NCBI RefSeq assembly: GCF_000359605.1 | Contig: NZ_APML01000005.1 | Location: 1-64,000, forward strand | DNA length: 64,000 nucleotides | Direction of reading: 5' to 3' | From: Gracilibacillus halophilus YIM-C55.5 | Lineage (GTDB): Bacteria; Bacillota; Bacilli; Bacillales; Amphibacillaceae | Part shown: one piece after another, positions 15,294 to 25,069 of the stretch | Position numbering within the stretch: the first letter of the stretch is position 1 | How the letters are laid out: each line of letters opens with the position of its first letter | The notes under the pieces: model-generated | Databases searched by the model: none | What the model saw: the letters and a program-made list of their open reading frames with translations, nothing else | Told to the model about the DNA's origin: nothing | Position numbers and translations under genes: made by a program

Positions 15294-17894
15294 GTGATAG
15301 TTAGTAAGAACAAATTTATGGCGTTTATGTTTGCGCTGCTTGTTGGGTTGTTCATTATTCCAGGAATGGTTATGGCAGAGGGACCAACTGATCCAGCGCC
15401 TGAAATCAACCCTGAAAACCCAAATGGAAAAAGTGTGTTATTTGATAATACACATGGTCAAACAGCTGGACAAGCAGATTGGGTAATTGATGGTGCATTT
15501 TCTGATTTTGCTGAAGGAATTGCAGAGAATGGGTATCATGTAAAAGAACTGCGTCAGATAGATCCAATTGAACTGGAGGATTTAGCTCCATATGACGTGT
15601 TTATCATTCCAGAAGCGAATATTCCATTTAAGAAATCAGAGCAAGATGCAATGACGGCGTACACGGAAAATGGCGGAAGTATCTTTTTTATATCAGATCA
15701 CTATAATGCTGATCGCAATAAGAATCGTTGGGACTCATCAGAAATTATGAATGGATTCCGCCGTGGTGCTTATCAGAATCCGACAAAAGGTATGGATGAA
15801 GATGAAATAACTTCGGAAGCGATGCAAGGGGTCGAAAGTTCAGATTGGCTTAGTGATGAATTTGGTATTCGTTTTCGTTTTAATGCACCAGGCACTGTGA
15901 CAGCTGATCAAATTGTAGCGTCAACAGATGCATTTGGTATTACAGAAGGGGTCGATGAAGTAGCGATGCATGCTGGATCCACCCTTGCGATTACCAATCC
16001 AGATGTAGCGAAAGGGATTGTTTATCTCCCTGAAAATTTGACAGTGAATGATAAATGGGGACCGGCTGTTGATGAAGGCATTTATCATGGTGGTGGTGAA
16101 GCGGAAGGTCCTTATGCTGCGATTGCGAAAAAAGAAGATGGAAAAGCCGCTTTCATCGGTGACTCGTCACCAGTGGAAGATGCAACACCGAAATATCAAA
16201 ATGAAGAAACGGGTGACTCGAAAACAACGTATGATGGTTTTCAAGAAGCAGATGACGCTGAATTACTACTGAATATCGTAGATTGGTTAGCGCAACAAGA
16301 AGATTATCAAACGTTTGAACAAACAGACATCACATTGGATGAAGTTTCTCCCATGCTAGATAAAGAGATTCCAGAAAATACAACCCAACCAGAAGATGAA
16401 CCTTGGACAGAACCGTCTCAAGGTTATGATTGGTATGATATGTCTACTTTTGCTCCAGGTTCTTATGGTTCGGAGCAAGAGCCAGTGGAAGATCCGAATT
16501 ATTCTTTCGATCATGCAGATGTTTTACCGAATGACCAATCGTTTACGATCGATGTGAAGGTCGAAGGATTAAATCCGGGACAAACCGTCTCTGGTTATGA
16601 AGTCGGAATCTATTTAGATGGTGGTCAACAGATTGCTAAAGTGCAAAATGAAGACGGTAGTTGGCCATCTTATTATGGATACAGTCCATCATTTTCTGTG
16701 ACAGCGAATGAAAATGGTACGGCAGTTAAATCATTAACGGTTCGTGTACAAGATGGAGTAGAAGGCGATGCAAATCTTCGTCTCAGACAATCTGGCAATA
16801 ATTTGTATACAACAACCGTAGCATTTGGCGAAGCGGGTGAAAACCCTGATCAAGAGCCTGAAATGTTGACAATCCAAGAAGCTCGCAACACAGCTAATGG
16901 AGCGGAAGCAACCGTCGAAGGTGTCATTACATCAGCACCTGGTACGTTTGGTGGACAGGGATTCTATCTACAGGATGATACAGGTGGTATCTATGTTTTT
17001 CAACACGACAATCGTTATGAAAAAGGACAAAAAGTTACTGTAACTGGTGAATTGACAACGTATCAAGGATTAAAAGAGTTGGCTAGCATCACTTCTATTG
17101 AGGTACAGGGAACAGAGTCACTTCCTGGTTATCAAACAGTCGACGTACTGGATGGTTCGAATCAAGCAGAGCGGGTGACGATCGAAGGTGGTACTATTGC
17201 GAATGTCGAGAGTTACTACAACGCTTTTGAGTTTGATCTTGAGGTTAACAATCAGACGACTCGTGTTCGCGTGGATAATCGTACGGGTGTTTCATTTGCC
17301 GATTTTCAATCACAATTTGAGGAAGGCGATCAGGTCTCAGTTTCAGGTATTGCATCCATTTACGGCGATACGTATCAATTGCTTCTGCTTTCCATGGATG
17401 ATATTGAATCAAGTGGTACAGCACCAACGATTTCAGATCTGAATATCTCAGTTTTTGATATTACGGAAACTACAACAATTTCGCTTGATGTCAAAGATGT
17501 AGATGATGATCTCGCTTCTGTTACTGCAACAATCGATGGCGAGAAGTGGAATGGGAATCCCGTTATATCTCCGCTTCAATTTACAGTGGATGAATATGAA
17601 CTCGTTGTGCAAGCGGAAGATGAAATGGGGCATATAGCACAGCGCACGTTTACAGTAGAAGCAGTGCTTGGTATGAACCAGTTAGATGAATTAATTGAAG
17701 CTGGCGCGTCCCTTGGTTATATTAAAGATGACAAAACCGCTGATCGATTAGAGAAAAAAGCGAACAACGTACAAAAAGCGAAGAACTACCGGTCTCAACG
17801 CGGTAAAACCAATGCACTCCTTCATCAACTAGAAGCTCAATCCGGAAAAAAAATAGATGAAGATTATCTCGCATATTGGCAATCGTTATATTAG
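15294..17894 (+). CDS. Secreted multidomain protein: GATase-like, OB-fold and FIMAH domains
   Basis: An 866-residue exported protein. The start chosen is GTG 15294, after AAGGAAGGAG; GTG 15285 is a possible alternative. Residues 1-28 form a signal peptide. A GATase1/ThuA-like domain (about 40-340) begins VLFDNTHGQTAGQADW and contains YDVFIIPEAN and GGSIFFISDHYN. An acidic linker and beta domain follow (about 365-535), then one or two OB-fold modules (about 540-725, with VEGVITSAPGTFGGQGFYLQ), as in extracellular nucleases such as YhcR. A short Ig-like part comes next, and a C-terminal helical FIMAH domain (about 795-866). No nuclease catalytic domain is visible. A surface role in binding nucleic acid or glycan is inference. 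Confidence 0.72.
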   Translation: MIVSKNKFMAFMFALLVGLFIIPGMVMAEGPTDPAPEINPENPNGKSVLFDNTHGQTAGQADWVIDGAFSDFAEGIAENGYHVKELRQIDPIELEDLAPYDVFIIPEANIPFKKSEQDAMTAYTENGGSIFFISDHYNADRNKNRWDSSEIMNGFRRGAYQNPTKGMDEDEITSEAMQGVESSDWLSDEFGIRFRFNAPGTVTADQIVASTDAFGITEGVDEVAMHAGSTLAITNPDVAKGIVYLPENLTVNDKWGPAVDEGIYHGGGEAEGPYAAIAKKEDGKAAFIGDSSPVEDATPKYQNEETGDSKTTYDGFQEADDAELLLNIVDWLAQQEDYQTFEQTDITLDEVSPMLDKEIPENTTQPEDEPWTEPSQGYDWYDMSTFAPGSYGSEQEPVEDPNYSFDHADVLPNDQSFTIDVKVEGLNPGQTVSGYEVGIYLDGGQQIAKVQNEDGSWPSYYGYSPSFSVTANENGTAVKSLTVRVQDGVEGDANLRLRQSGNNLYTTTVAFGEAGENPDQEPEMLTIQEARNTANGAEATVEGVITSAPGTFGGQGFYLQDDTGGIYVFQHDNRYEKGQKVTVTGELTTYQGLKELASITSIEVQGTESLPGYQTVDVLDGSNQAERVTIEGGTIANVESYYNAFEFDLEVNNQTTRVRVDNRTGVSFADFQSQFEEGDQVSVSGIASIYGDTYQLLLLSMDDIESSGTAPTISDLNISVFDITETTTISLDVKDVDDDLASVTATIDGEKWNGNPVISPLQFTVDEYELVVQAEDEMGHIAQRTFTVEAVLGMNQLDELIEAGASLGYIKDDKTADRLEKKANNVQKAKNYRSQRGKTNALLHQLEAQSGKKIDEDYLAYWQSLY

Positions 17895-17903
17895 GAATAT
17901 GAG

Positions 17904-17938
17904 AGGAGAGACGAACGATATACGTCTCTCCTTATTTT
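17904..17938 (+). terminator. Intrinsic terminator
   Basis: AGGAGAGACG (17904-17913) pairs with CGTCTCTCCT (17923-17932), followed by TATTTTTA. It ends the secreted-protein transcript. Confidence 0.85.
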
Positions 17939-17983
17939 TATATCTGCTTCATCAAACGTTGCGTTTTATGTTATAGTCATAAT

Positions 17984-17998
17984 TAATAATGATTCTCA
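17984..17998. promoter_or_regulatory. Fur box before the btr-like gene
   Basis: TAATAATGATTCTCA matches the 7-1-7 Fur consensus (TGATAATNATTATCA) except at two positions. It lies about 25 bp before the start codon, in keeping with iron repression of the siderophore-uptake regulator. Confidence 0.75.
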
Positions 17999-18021
17999 AT
18001 TAGTTGAAAAAGGTGATACAT

Positions 18022-19568
18022 GTGCATGAAATAAAACAATTAAAACCTTCTATATATTCGTTGACATTAAATCGTTTGGAGTGGGTAAAAAAGGATCAAC
18101 AATATCGATTGCGATTTACTTTGAGCAATCAATATTTATTAGTCTATATCGCTCAAGGGAAAGGATTTATTTATATCAATAAGGAAAAATTATCTGTTCA
18201 TCAGAAGGAAATATATTTATGCAAGCCTGGGGATACATATGCGTTTGATTTAACTTCAGGAATCGAGTTGTATGCTTTTCATTTCGACATGGCAGGTGAG
18301 CCATTGAAACAGCAGATTATGCGGTTGCAAATCGCAGAACCACTAATGAAATATTGTAACCAATTGTTATCATTAAGCGAAGCTAAAACGGAATTAGAAA
18401 ATTTTCGCCTCCAGATTACATTTGAAGAAATGATCTATTTTATAGTCAGTTCTGATAAAGGGGTATCGGATAACAAATTATTAGAAGCGAAGAAATATAT
18501 GGATAGTCATTATCAACATTCGATTCAAATAGAACATTTGGCAAATATTGCCCAAGTTAGTGAGCATTATTTTGTTGAATTATTCACCAAACAATATGGT
18601 GTCAGCCCAATAAAATATTTACAGCAGCAAAGACTGGTAGAAGCAAAAAGGTTACTAATTCAATCGGATGCAAGGTTACGCGAGATTGCGCGAAATGTGG
18701 GGATAAGTGATGAATACTATTTTAGCAGGTGGTTTAAAAAGAAAACGGGTCTATCCCCTAGTGTCTTTCGTAGCAATCATACGACCCATATAGCGGTGTG
18801 TCAACGCGATTTTATTGGGCAATTATTAGCGTTGGGCATTGTTCCATATGCTGCTCCGTTACATCCCAAGTGGACACCTTTTTATTATAAACATTATCGA
18901 ACAGATATCCCACTACATTTAAGTGCTTATAAAGTAGACGTACACCATCAATCGAATCTGGAAAGAATACAGGAATGTCAGCCAGATATGATTATTTCGA
19001 ATTATCGTGACGGTAGTAGATAGAAAAAAATTATAATACCAATGCAAGGTTTATTCACCTAAATTATGAAACAGAAACATGGCGAAGACAGCTACAAATA
19101 ATAGCTAAATCCTTACATAAAGAAGAAGTGGCGAACAAATGGTTAAGAAATTTCACACAAAAATTAAATAGATTAAGAGCTGAATTAGATGTTCAATATC
19201 CTCATGCTACCTTTTTGTTTTTGCGAAAATATAAGCAATCTTTTTACCTGACAACAAGTCGTTCAGTATCGGAAATTTTCTTTCAAGAACTGGGAATGCA
19301 TTCAGCCTATGGAAAATCTGTAGCTGGAGGAGAAATCAAGCTTGAAAACATTTTAGCGATGGATCCTGATCATATCATGCTAATGGTTTGTCAGGAACAG
19401 GAAACCTTATATGATTGGAATAAGCTACAGCTCTCAACTGACTGGATGAAATTAAAGGCAGCTAAAGAGAATAATATTCATTGTATTTCGACAGATCCTT
19501 GGTTTGAATATTCGGCAGTCGCACATGAGCGTATTCTCGAACAGGTGAGAGAATTATTAATTGAATAA
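18022..19568 (+). pseudogene. btr: AraC-type ferri-siderophore uptake activator (Btr-like), frameshifted
   Basis: Two consecutive frames make one Btr/YbbB-like regulator. The first has an N-terminal sensing domain (about 1-130), an AraC pair of helix-turn-helix motifs (about 155-250, IEHLANIAQVSEHYFVELF and REIARNVGISDEYYFSRWF) and the start of a FhuD-like siderophore-binding domain. It stops after RDGSR at 19021-19023. The binding domain goes on in another frame from about 19023 (YETETWRRQL) to 19568. One lost base at about 19022 (TA? GAA, giving Tyr-Glu) restores the frame. The start is placed at GTG 18022 behind AAAGGTG. In B. subtilis Btr activates feuABC when bacillibactin binds, and the downstream gene order here is the same. 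Confidence 0.87.
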
Positions 19569-19626
19569 TGTTCAAACATAAATCTGTAAATAGTCCATTT
19601 TCAACTATTTTATCACACTCTATAAT

Positions 19627-19641
19627 TGATAATGATTATTA
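19627..19641. promoter_or_regulatory. Fur box before the feuA-like gene
   Basis: TGATAATGATTATTA differs from the 7-1-7 Fur consensus at one position. It lies just upstream of the ribosome-binding site of the substrate-binding lipoprotein gene and should repress the transport operon when iron is plentiful. Confidence 0.85.
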
Positions 19642-19666
19642 TTGTTAATTAAAGGAGTGTTAATAG

Positions 19667-20659
19667 ATGTTACGAAAAAAGTTAATGTATCTTTTCCTGC
19701 TGGTTTCGCTAGTTATGATGATTATTGGATGTCAGCAAGGTGAAACAGAAGGTGCTAGTGGAGATGGGCAGACTGAAACAGAGACCGGTCAAGATCAAGA
19801 GGAAGATACAGAATCCGAAACACATACTATTCGCTATTTAGATGAGGAATATGAAGTGCCACAGGATCCTTCAATTGTTATTACAGGCAGTTTCGAAGCA
19901 ATGGAGGATGCTCTATTATTAGGTGTGGAACCAATTGGTGCAATTACTGTCGGTGGTAAGTTTCCGGAAATATTTAGTGATATCGTAGGTAATGCCGAAT
20001 CTATCGGTGAGAAGCGACAACCTAATACTGAAAAAATCCTAGAATTGAATCCAGATGTTATTTTGAGCACCACGAAATTTCCTGAGGATGTAAGTGCGAA
20101 ATTGAATGAAATCACAACTGTTATACCTGTGTCACATATATCCACGAATTGGAAGGAAAATTTGTTATTAATGGGTCAACTTTCTGGAGAGACAGAAAAA
20201 GCAGAACAGAGCTTAGCAGATTATGAAACGCAATTAACGGAATTGACAGAGAAAATGTCGGATGACGTGCAGAATAAAAAAGTAGTGGTGGTAAGGATCA
20301 GGTCAGGAAATATTATGATATACTCTCCTGATACAGCATTTAATCCCGTTTTATATGAAGATTTAGGGCTTCATTTACCTAATGTGATTGAACAAGCTGA
20401 AGTACAAGAAGCAATCTCACTAGAAAAGTTTAGTGAATTGAATCCAGATCATATTTTTGTCCAATATGCTGAATCAGAGAATCCAGACAATTCGAATGCT
20501 TTAACGAATTTAGAAGAAAATCCAATTTGGCAAAGCCTAAAAGCAGTCCAAAATGACCATGTTTATGTTAATGCCGCTCACCCATTGGCACAGGGTGGTA
20601 CAGCTTGGAGTAAGCAAGAATTCTTAAATGCATTTCAGGAAACCGTCTTAGCAGAATAA
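19667..20659 (+). CDS. feuA: Ferri-siderophore ABC transporter substrate-binding lipoprotein (FeuA-like)
   Basis: A 330-residue lipoprotein with signal peptide and lipobox IIGC (lipidated Cys22), then a Gly/Glu/Thr-rich tether. The two-lobed iron-siderophore binding fold spans about 50-330; NTEKILELNPDVILS and SELNPDHIFVQY are the typical segments. It is followed closely by two permeases and an esterase, matching feuABC-ybbA, so it probably captures a catecholate trilactone siderophore such as bacillibactin or enterobactin. The symbol is by synteny and similarity. A Fur box precedes it. Confidence 0.88.
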   Translation: MLRKKLMYLFLLVSLVMMIIGCQQGETEGASGDGQTETETGQDQEEDTESETHTIRYLDEEYEVPQDPSIVITGSFEAMEDALLLGVEPIGAITVGGKFPEIFSDIVGNAESIGEKRQPNTEKILELNPDVILSTTKFPEDVSAKLNEITTVIPVSHISTNWKENLLLMGQLSGETEKAEQSLADYETQLTELTEKMSDDVQNKKVVVVRIRSGNIMIYSPDTAFNPVLYEDLGLHLPNVIEQAEVQEAISLEKFSELNPDHIFVQYAESENPDNSNALTNLEENPIWQSLKAVQNDHVYVNAAHPLAQGGTAWSKQEFLNAFQETVLAE

Positions 20660-20675
20660 AAAAGGAGCAGGAGCT

Positions 20676-21695
20676 ATGCGACCATTAAGGTTAAAGATGC
20701 CAACTATTTTCATAACAGTAGCTCCCGTTACTATTTTATTAAGTTTAATTTGTTCAATTATTTTTGGTTCAAAGTCGATTGCTGTGAATGTGATATGGGA
20801 CGCCATTTTTCATTTTGATTCACTAAATATTGATCATCAAATCGTTCGTTTTTCTCGGATTCCGAGAGCGATAGGAGCCTTATTAATTGGTGGTTTTTTA
20901 GCTATATCAGGTTCGATTATGCAGGGGATGACAAGAAACTATCTTGCATCTCCCTCTATTATGGGAGTGTCTGATGGCTCTGTATTAATGATTACATGCT
21001 GTATGATCTTTTTCCCAGGGTTACCAAATTTGACAATGGTGTTGTTTTCATTAATAGGGTCTTCACTTGCTGCTGTAATCGTTTATTTATTAGCTTCCTC
21101 TATCCCGGATGGAATGAGGCCAGTGAAAATGGCGATTATTGGAACAATCATTGGTGCGTTTTTAAGTAGTATATCTACAGCACTTGCAACCTATTTTCAA
21201 ACATCACAAAATATTAGTTTTTGGTATAATGCAAGGATTGATCAAATCAATCCAGAATTATTAAAGACCATTCTTCCGTTTGCTTTTATCGGTATGGTGA
21301 TAGCGTTCGGAATTTCGAAACAAATGACTTTGCTATCATTGGGACGTGATGTTGCGATAGGATTAGGACAAAATGATTTATTGGTAAAGTCGCTTGCAAT
21401 CTTATCTGTCGTGTTATTAACGGGTTGTGCAGTGGCGATGGCAGGAAATATTGGTTTTGTAGGGTTGATTATTCCACATATTAGTCGTTTTTTAATAGGT
21501 GTAGAATATAGTTGGACGATCCCTTGTGCTGGGTTAATTGGTGGGTTATTTCTTGTAATTGCTGATATGGTTAGTCGATTTATGAATTATCCATTTGAAA
21601 CACCGATTAGTGTGGTTACAGCGACAATTGGTGTTCCTTTTTTCCTCTATCTTATTAAAAAGAGAGGAGGGAGCCCTCATGCTGGCGCGAGTTAA
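20676..21695 (+). CDS. feuB: Ferri-siderophore ABC permease (FeuB-like)
   Basis: A 339-residue FecCD-family permease with about nine or ten membrane segments. Family signatures are RIPRAIGALLIGGFLAISG near 63-81, then MQGMTRNYLASPSIMGVSDG, and the C-terminal AGNIGFVGLIIPHISR, which contacts the ATPase. It starts 16 bp after feuA behind AAAGGAGCAGG and overlaps the next gene by 17 bp. No ATPase gene lies in the cluster. Bacillus Feu likewise uses an ATPase encoded elsewhere. Confidence 0.9.
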   Translation: MRPLRLKMPTIFITVAPVTILLSLICSIIFGSKSIAVNVIWDAIFHFDSLNIDHQIVRFSRIPRAIGALLIGGFLAISGSIMQGMTRNYLASPSIMGVSDGSVLMITCCMIFFPGLPNLTMVLFSLIGSSLAAVIVYLLASSIPDGMRPVKMAIIGTIIGAFLSSISTALATYFQTSQNISFWYNARIDQINPELLKTILPFAFIGMVIAFGISKQMTLLSLGRDVAIGLGQNDLLVKSLAILSVVLLTGCAVAMAGNIGFVGLIIPHISRFLIGVEYSWTIPCAGLIGGLFLVIADMVSRFMNYPFETPISVVTATIGVPFFLYLIKKRGGSPHAGAS

Positions 21696-22707
21696 ACGGA
21701 AAAAATTCCTACAAATTACTTCCGTATTGTTTCTGCTTTTGATTGTAAGTGGATATATGAGTTTGACATATGGTGAATTTTCTATGAAAGTATCGGAGGT
21801 ATTACAGACCTTATTTCTGCTTGATGGAACCCGTGATCATAGTATTGTTATTTTTAGCTTTCGCTTACCCAGAATCATTATTGGGCTATTTGTCGGCTTA
21901 GGTCTAGGTGTAGCAGGTGCAATTATTCAAGCGCTCACTCGAAATGATTTAGCAGATCCTGGTATATTGGGGATTAATGCTGGAGCTGGTTTAGCAATTG
22001 TTGTGTATATGTTTATAGTTAGTAAATTAGAGGTGGGAACAGAACTGCTATCCACCTTTACACTTCCGATATTTGGATGGATCGGAGGAATGGGAGCAGC
22101 GTTATTTATCTATGGTTTTTCATGGAACAATGGCAAATTGGATTCCAGTCGCTTGTTATTAGTAGGTATAGCATTAGGATCTGGCTTAGGTGCGATTACT
22201 TTATATATTTCACTAAAAATGGATCCGCAAGATTTTGAAGCAGCAACGATGTGGATGACGGGATCAATAGCCAATGCCAATTGGAACCAAATCATGTCTA
22301 TTGTGCCGTGGTTTGTCGTTATTTTGCCATTTATTTTTATAAGAGCATCCCATTTGGATTTGTTCTATCTTGGTGAAGATACGGCAAAGAATGTAGGGTT
22401 ATCTACTGAATGGGAAAAAAGTATTTGGCTGTTAGCGAGTATTGGTTTGATTAGTGCTTGTGTATCAGTATCGGGAAGTATTGGCTTTGTTGGACTTCTT
22501 TCTCCCCATATTGCCAGGCGACTAATCGGTCTTCATCATAAAATGGTGACTGTAGTTTCGGGTATGATTGGTATGGTGCTAGTCACGGTCTCTGACTTTA
22601 TAGCAAAGTCGGTTTTTTCTCCGGTCGAATTGCCGGTTGGTGTTGTCGTATCGATTGTAGGCATTCCTTATTTTATTTATCTATTACGTAGAAAAGCAAA
22701 CAAATAG
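21679..22707 (+). CDS. feuC: Ferri-siderophore ABC permease (FeuC-like)
   Basis: A 342-residue FecCD-family permease. The start is ATG 21679, directly behind GAGGAGGG and within the end of feuB; a longer in-frame start at 21595 lies inside the previous gene without a ribosome-binding site. Key segments are FRLPRIIIGLFVGLGLGVAG, IIQALTRNDLADPGILGINAGAG and SGSIGFVGLLSPHIARR. It should form the heterodimeric channel with FeuB. Confidence 0.9.
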   Translation: MLARVKRKKFLQITSVLFLLLIVSGYMSLTYGEFSMKVSEVLQTLFLLDGTRDHSIVIFSFRLPRIIIGLFVGLGLGVAGAIIQALTRNDLADPGILGINAGAGLAIVVYMFIVSKLEVGTELLSTFTLPIFGWIGGMGAALFIYGFSWNNGKLDSSRLLLVGIALGSGLGAITLYISLKMDPQDFEAATMWMTGSIANANWNQIMSIVPWFVVILPFIFIRASHLDLFYLGEDTAKNVGLSTEWEKSIWLLASIGLISACVSVSGSIGFVGLLSPHIARRLIGLHHKMVTVVSGMIGMVLVTVSDFIAKSVFSPVELPVGVVVSIVGIPYFIYLLRRKANK

Positions 22708-22727
22708 ACATGGAGAGGAGGTAAGTG

Positions 22728-23522
22728 ATGGACGTAACGATACCTAATACAGAGAGATTTATAATAAATGCTGGGTACAGTAATCGGTCATTTCAAATAG
22801 ATGTGTTTTATCCGAACTGTTCAGTTCCAGAAAACGGATTTCCTATTATTTATTTGTTGGACGGTAATTCGAATTTTGCCACGGTTGTCGATGCTGTTCG
22901 ATTGCAGTCGAGAAGACCAGAACGAACAAATGTTTATCCTGCAATAGTTGTGGGGATTGGGTACCAAATAGAGCAACCTTTTTCGAAAGAACGTTTCTAT
23001 GATTATACGCTGTCAGCGCCTGAATTTGATATCAGTTCAAAGTGGAATGACCGAGAGTTGCCACCACATGGAGGTGCTGAAGAATTTGCAGGGTTCATTA
23101 AGACGGTTCTAAAACCGTTTATTGAAAATAAATACGTGGTTAATAAACAAAAACAAACGATTTTTGGCCATTCATTAGGTGGTTTATTTGTTTTGCATAC
23201 CTTGTTTACAAATAGTCAAGCATTTCAAACGTATATAGTGGGGAGTCCGTCGATTCATTGGAATCAAACACTTCTTTTGCAAGAAAGAGATGCCTTTTTA
23301 GCCAACAACAATGGAATGGAGAACTCCGTATCGTTATTAATAGCTGCAGGAGAGTTAGAAGGTAACCATGCTTCGTTTATGCTGGAAAACGCAAGAACAC
23401 TAACAAAAAAGTTATCTACCGTTAGCCAATTAAAAGTTGATTTTCATATTTATGATAATGAAAATCATATCTCAGTTTTGCCACGTCTTATTAATCAAGC
23501 AATCAAACGGGCTTTAAAATAA
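22728..23522 (+). CDS. Siderophore esterase-like alpha/beta hydrolase (YbbA/IroE type)
   Basis: A 264-residue hydrolase of the esterase D/Fes/IroE group. The nucleophile elbow reads FGHSLGG (serine near 147), and a histidine in ENHISVLPR near 245 completes a likely triad. Its place at the end of a feuABC-like operon mirrors ybbA of B. subtilis, whose neighbourhood enzyme class opens ferric trilactone siderophores to release iron in the cytoplasm. There is no signal peptide, which fits a cytoplasmic site. The start ATG 22728 follows GAGAGGAGGT; a GTG three bases earlier is less well spaced. Confidence 0.85.
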   Translation: MDVTIPNTERFIINAGYSNRSFQIDVFYPNCSVPENGFPIIYLLDGNSNFATVVDAVRLQSRRPERTNVYPAIVVGIGYQIEQPFSKERFYDYTLSAPEFDISSKWNDRELPPHGGAEEFAGFIKTVLKPFIENKYVVNKQKQTIFGHSLGGLFVLHTLFTNSQAFQTYIVGSPSIHWNQTLLLQERDAFLANNNGMENSVSLLIAAGELEGNHASFMLENARTLTKKLSTVSQLKVDFHIYDNENHISVLPRLINQAIKRALK

Positions 23523-23630
23523 TTAATAGAATACGAAGTTTTTATGAAAAACTATTGCATATTTATACATTGAAATGATATATTATGAATCACTGACAGT
23601 CACAATAAAGAAAGTAGGAGCGGAAACATC

Positions 23631-24989
23631 ATGAAAAACAATCAAGAATCATTTACAGTCAGTCAATATATCAAGTTTTTGATCCCTTCCATCATTGGGG
23701 TCGCATTATTTTTAATTCCGATTTCGGTTGATGGAAAAGTTACCATTGGTTTAGGTATTTTAGCCGACGGATTGCAAGCCTTTCTAGGTGATTCGATTCC
23801 ATATATTATGACCGTGATTATATGTTTATCTGCAGTCGGTAGTTTGATAGTCAGAGTAACGAATCTACCTTTTATCAAAAAGAATTCATTTTTAGATAGT
23901 TTATTAAATATTCCTTATCTTTGGATTATTATGCGCTTTATGGGTGCGATATTCGCTGTACTTACGTTGACTGAATATGGTCCTTCTTTCATATGGTCGA
24001 TGGCAACGGGCGGCACGGTACTATATGATTTAATTCCTGTTTTGATGGTTTGGTTTTTATTTGCCTGTTTGTTTATGCCGTTGTTATTACAATTTGGTTT
24101 AATGGATTTTATTGGTACAGTGGTTCGGAAAATTATGTATCCATTATTCAAATTACCAGGTCGTTCATCGATTGATGCATTAGCGTCATGGATGGGAAGT
24201 GGGACCGTTGGCGTATTGCTAACGACGCAACAATATGAATCTGGATATTATAATAAAAGGGAAGCTGCAGTTGTAGCGACAAACTTTTCAATTGCTTCGA
24301 TTGCTTTTAGTTTAGTGATTGCTCGTTTTTTAAGCATTGATCATTTGTTCGTCCCTTTTTATGTGACCGTTGTGGTCGCTGGTGTAGTGGCAGCGATGTT
24401 AGTGCCAAGAGTACCACCATTATCTCGAAAACCTGATGATTATTATGAAAAAACAGGGAAACAAATTGATGAAGTTGTTCCGAAAGGTGTATCGAGCTTT
24501 AGATGGGGTGTCGAAAAGGCAGTTGAAAAAGCTGATAAAGTCAAAAGTTACCGTAATGTGGTGAAAGGTGCGATTTTGAATGTGTTTGACATTTGGTTTG
24601 CATTGATTCCACTTGTGATGGCACTCGGAACGGTCGCACTCATTATTGCAGAGAAAACGCCAATTTTTAATTATTTGTCGTATCCTTTTATCCCGTTTTT
24701 ACAATTATTGCAGATTCCTGAGGCAGAGGCCGCTGCGCCTGCGATGATTGTTGGATTTGCGGATATGTTCTTGCCAGCGGTGATCGGAAGTGGTATTGAA
24801 TCTGAATTAACACGGTTTGTGATCGGTGTGATGTCATTGGCACAGTTGATTTATATGTCGGAGATTGGCATTCTGCTCATCAAATCTAAGATTCCGCTAT
24901 CGATTTTTGAATTATTTATTATTTTCTTGCAACGGACGATTATTACGTTGCCGGTTGTGGCACTCATGGCGCACTTGTTTTTCTTCTAA
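23631..24989 (+). CDS. YjiH-family membrane protein with nucleoside-recognition (Gate) domains
   Basis: A 452-residue membrane protein with about ten hydrophobic helices. SIIGVALFLIPISVDGK near residue 20, IPEAEAAAPAMIVGFADMFLPA near 362-383 and the paired Gate-like helices are typical of the YjiH family, related to spore-maturation and nucleoside-recognition proteins. The transported compound is not known. It is monocistronic, with its own upstream region of about 100 bp and a terminator after it. Confidence 0.82.
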   Translation: MKNNQESFTVSQYIKFLIPSIIGVALFLIPISVDGKVTIGLGILADGLQAFLGDSIPYIMTVIICLSAVGSLIVRVTNLPFIKKNSFLDSLLNIPYLWIIMRFMGAIFAVLTLTEYGPSFIWSMATGGTVLYDLIPVLMVWFLFACLFMPLLLQFGLMDFIGTVVRKIMYPLFKLPGRSSIDALASWMGSGTVGVLLTTQQYESGYYNKREAAVVATNFSIASIAFSLVIARFLSIDHLFVPFYVTVVVAGVVAAMLVPRVPPLSRKPDDYYEKTGKQIDEVVPKGVSSFRWGVEKAVEKADKVKSYRNVVKGAILNVFDIWFALIPLVMALGTVALIIAEKTPIFNYLSYPFIPFLQLLQIPEAEAAAPAMIVGFADMFLPAVIGSGIESELTRFVIGVMSLAQLIYMSEIGILLIKSKIPLSIFELFIIFLQRTIITLPVVALMAHLFFF

Positions 24990-25012
24990 AATCCGTTCAT
25001 AATAAGGTAAAA

Positions 25013-25042
25013 AGCATTGGTTGTAACGCCAATGCTTCTTAT
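25013..25042 (+). terminator. Intrinsic terminator after yjiH-like gene
   Basis: AGCATTGG (25013-25020) pairs with CCAATGCT (25029-25036), and flanking AATAAG/CTTATT lengthens the stem. Confidence 0.7.
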
Positions 25043-25069
25043 TCGTTTGCAGAAAGGTGGATCAACAGC

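Noticed and set aside
19128-19568. Independent siderophore-binding protein gene
   Set aside because: It has no signal peptide or ribosome-binding site and continues the FhuD-like domain of the Btr-like regulator after a one-base frameshift.
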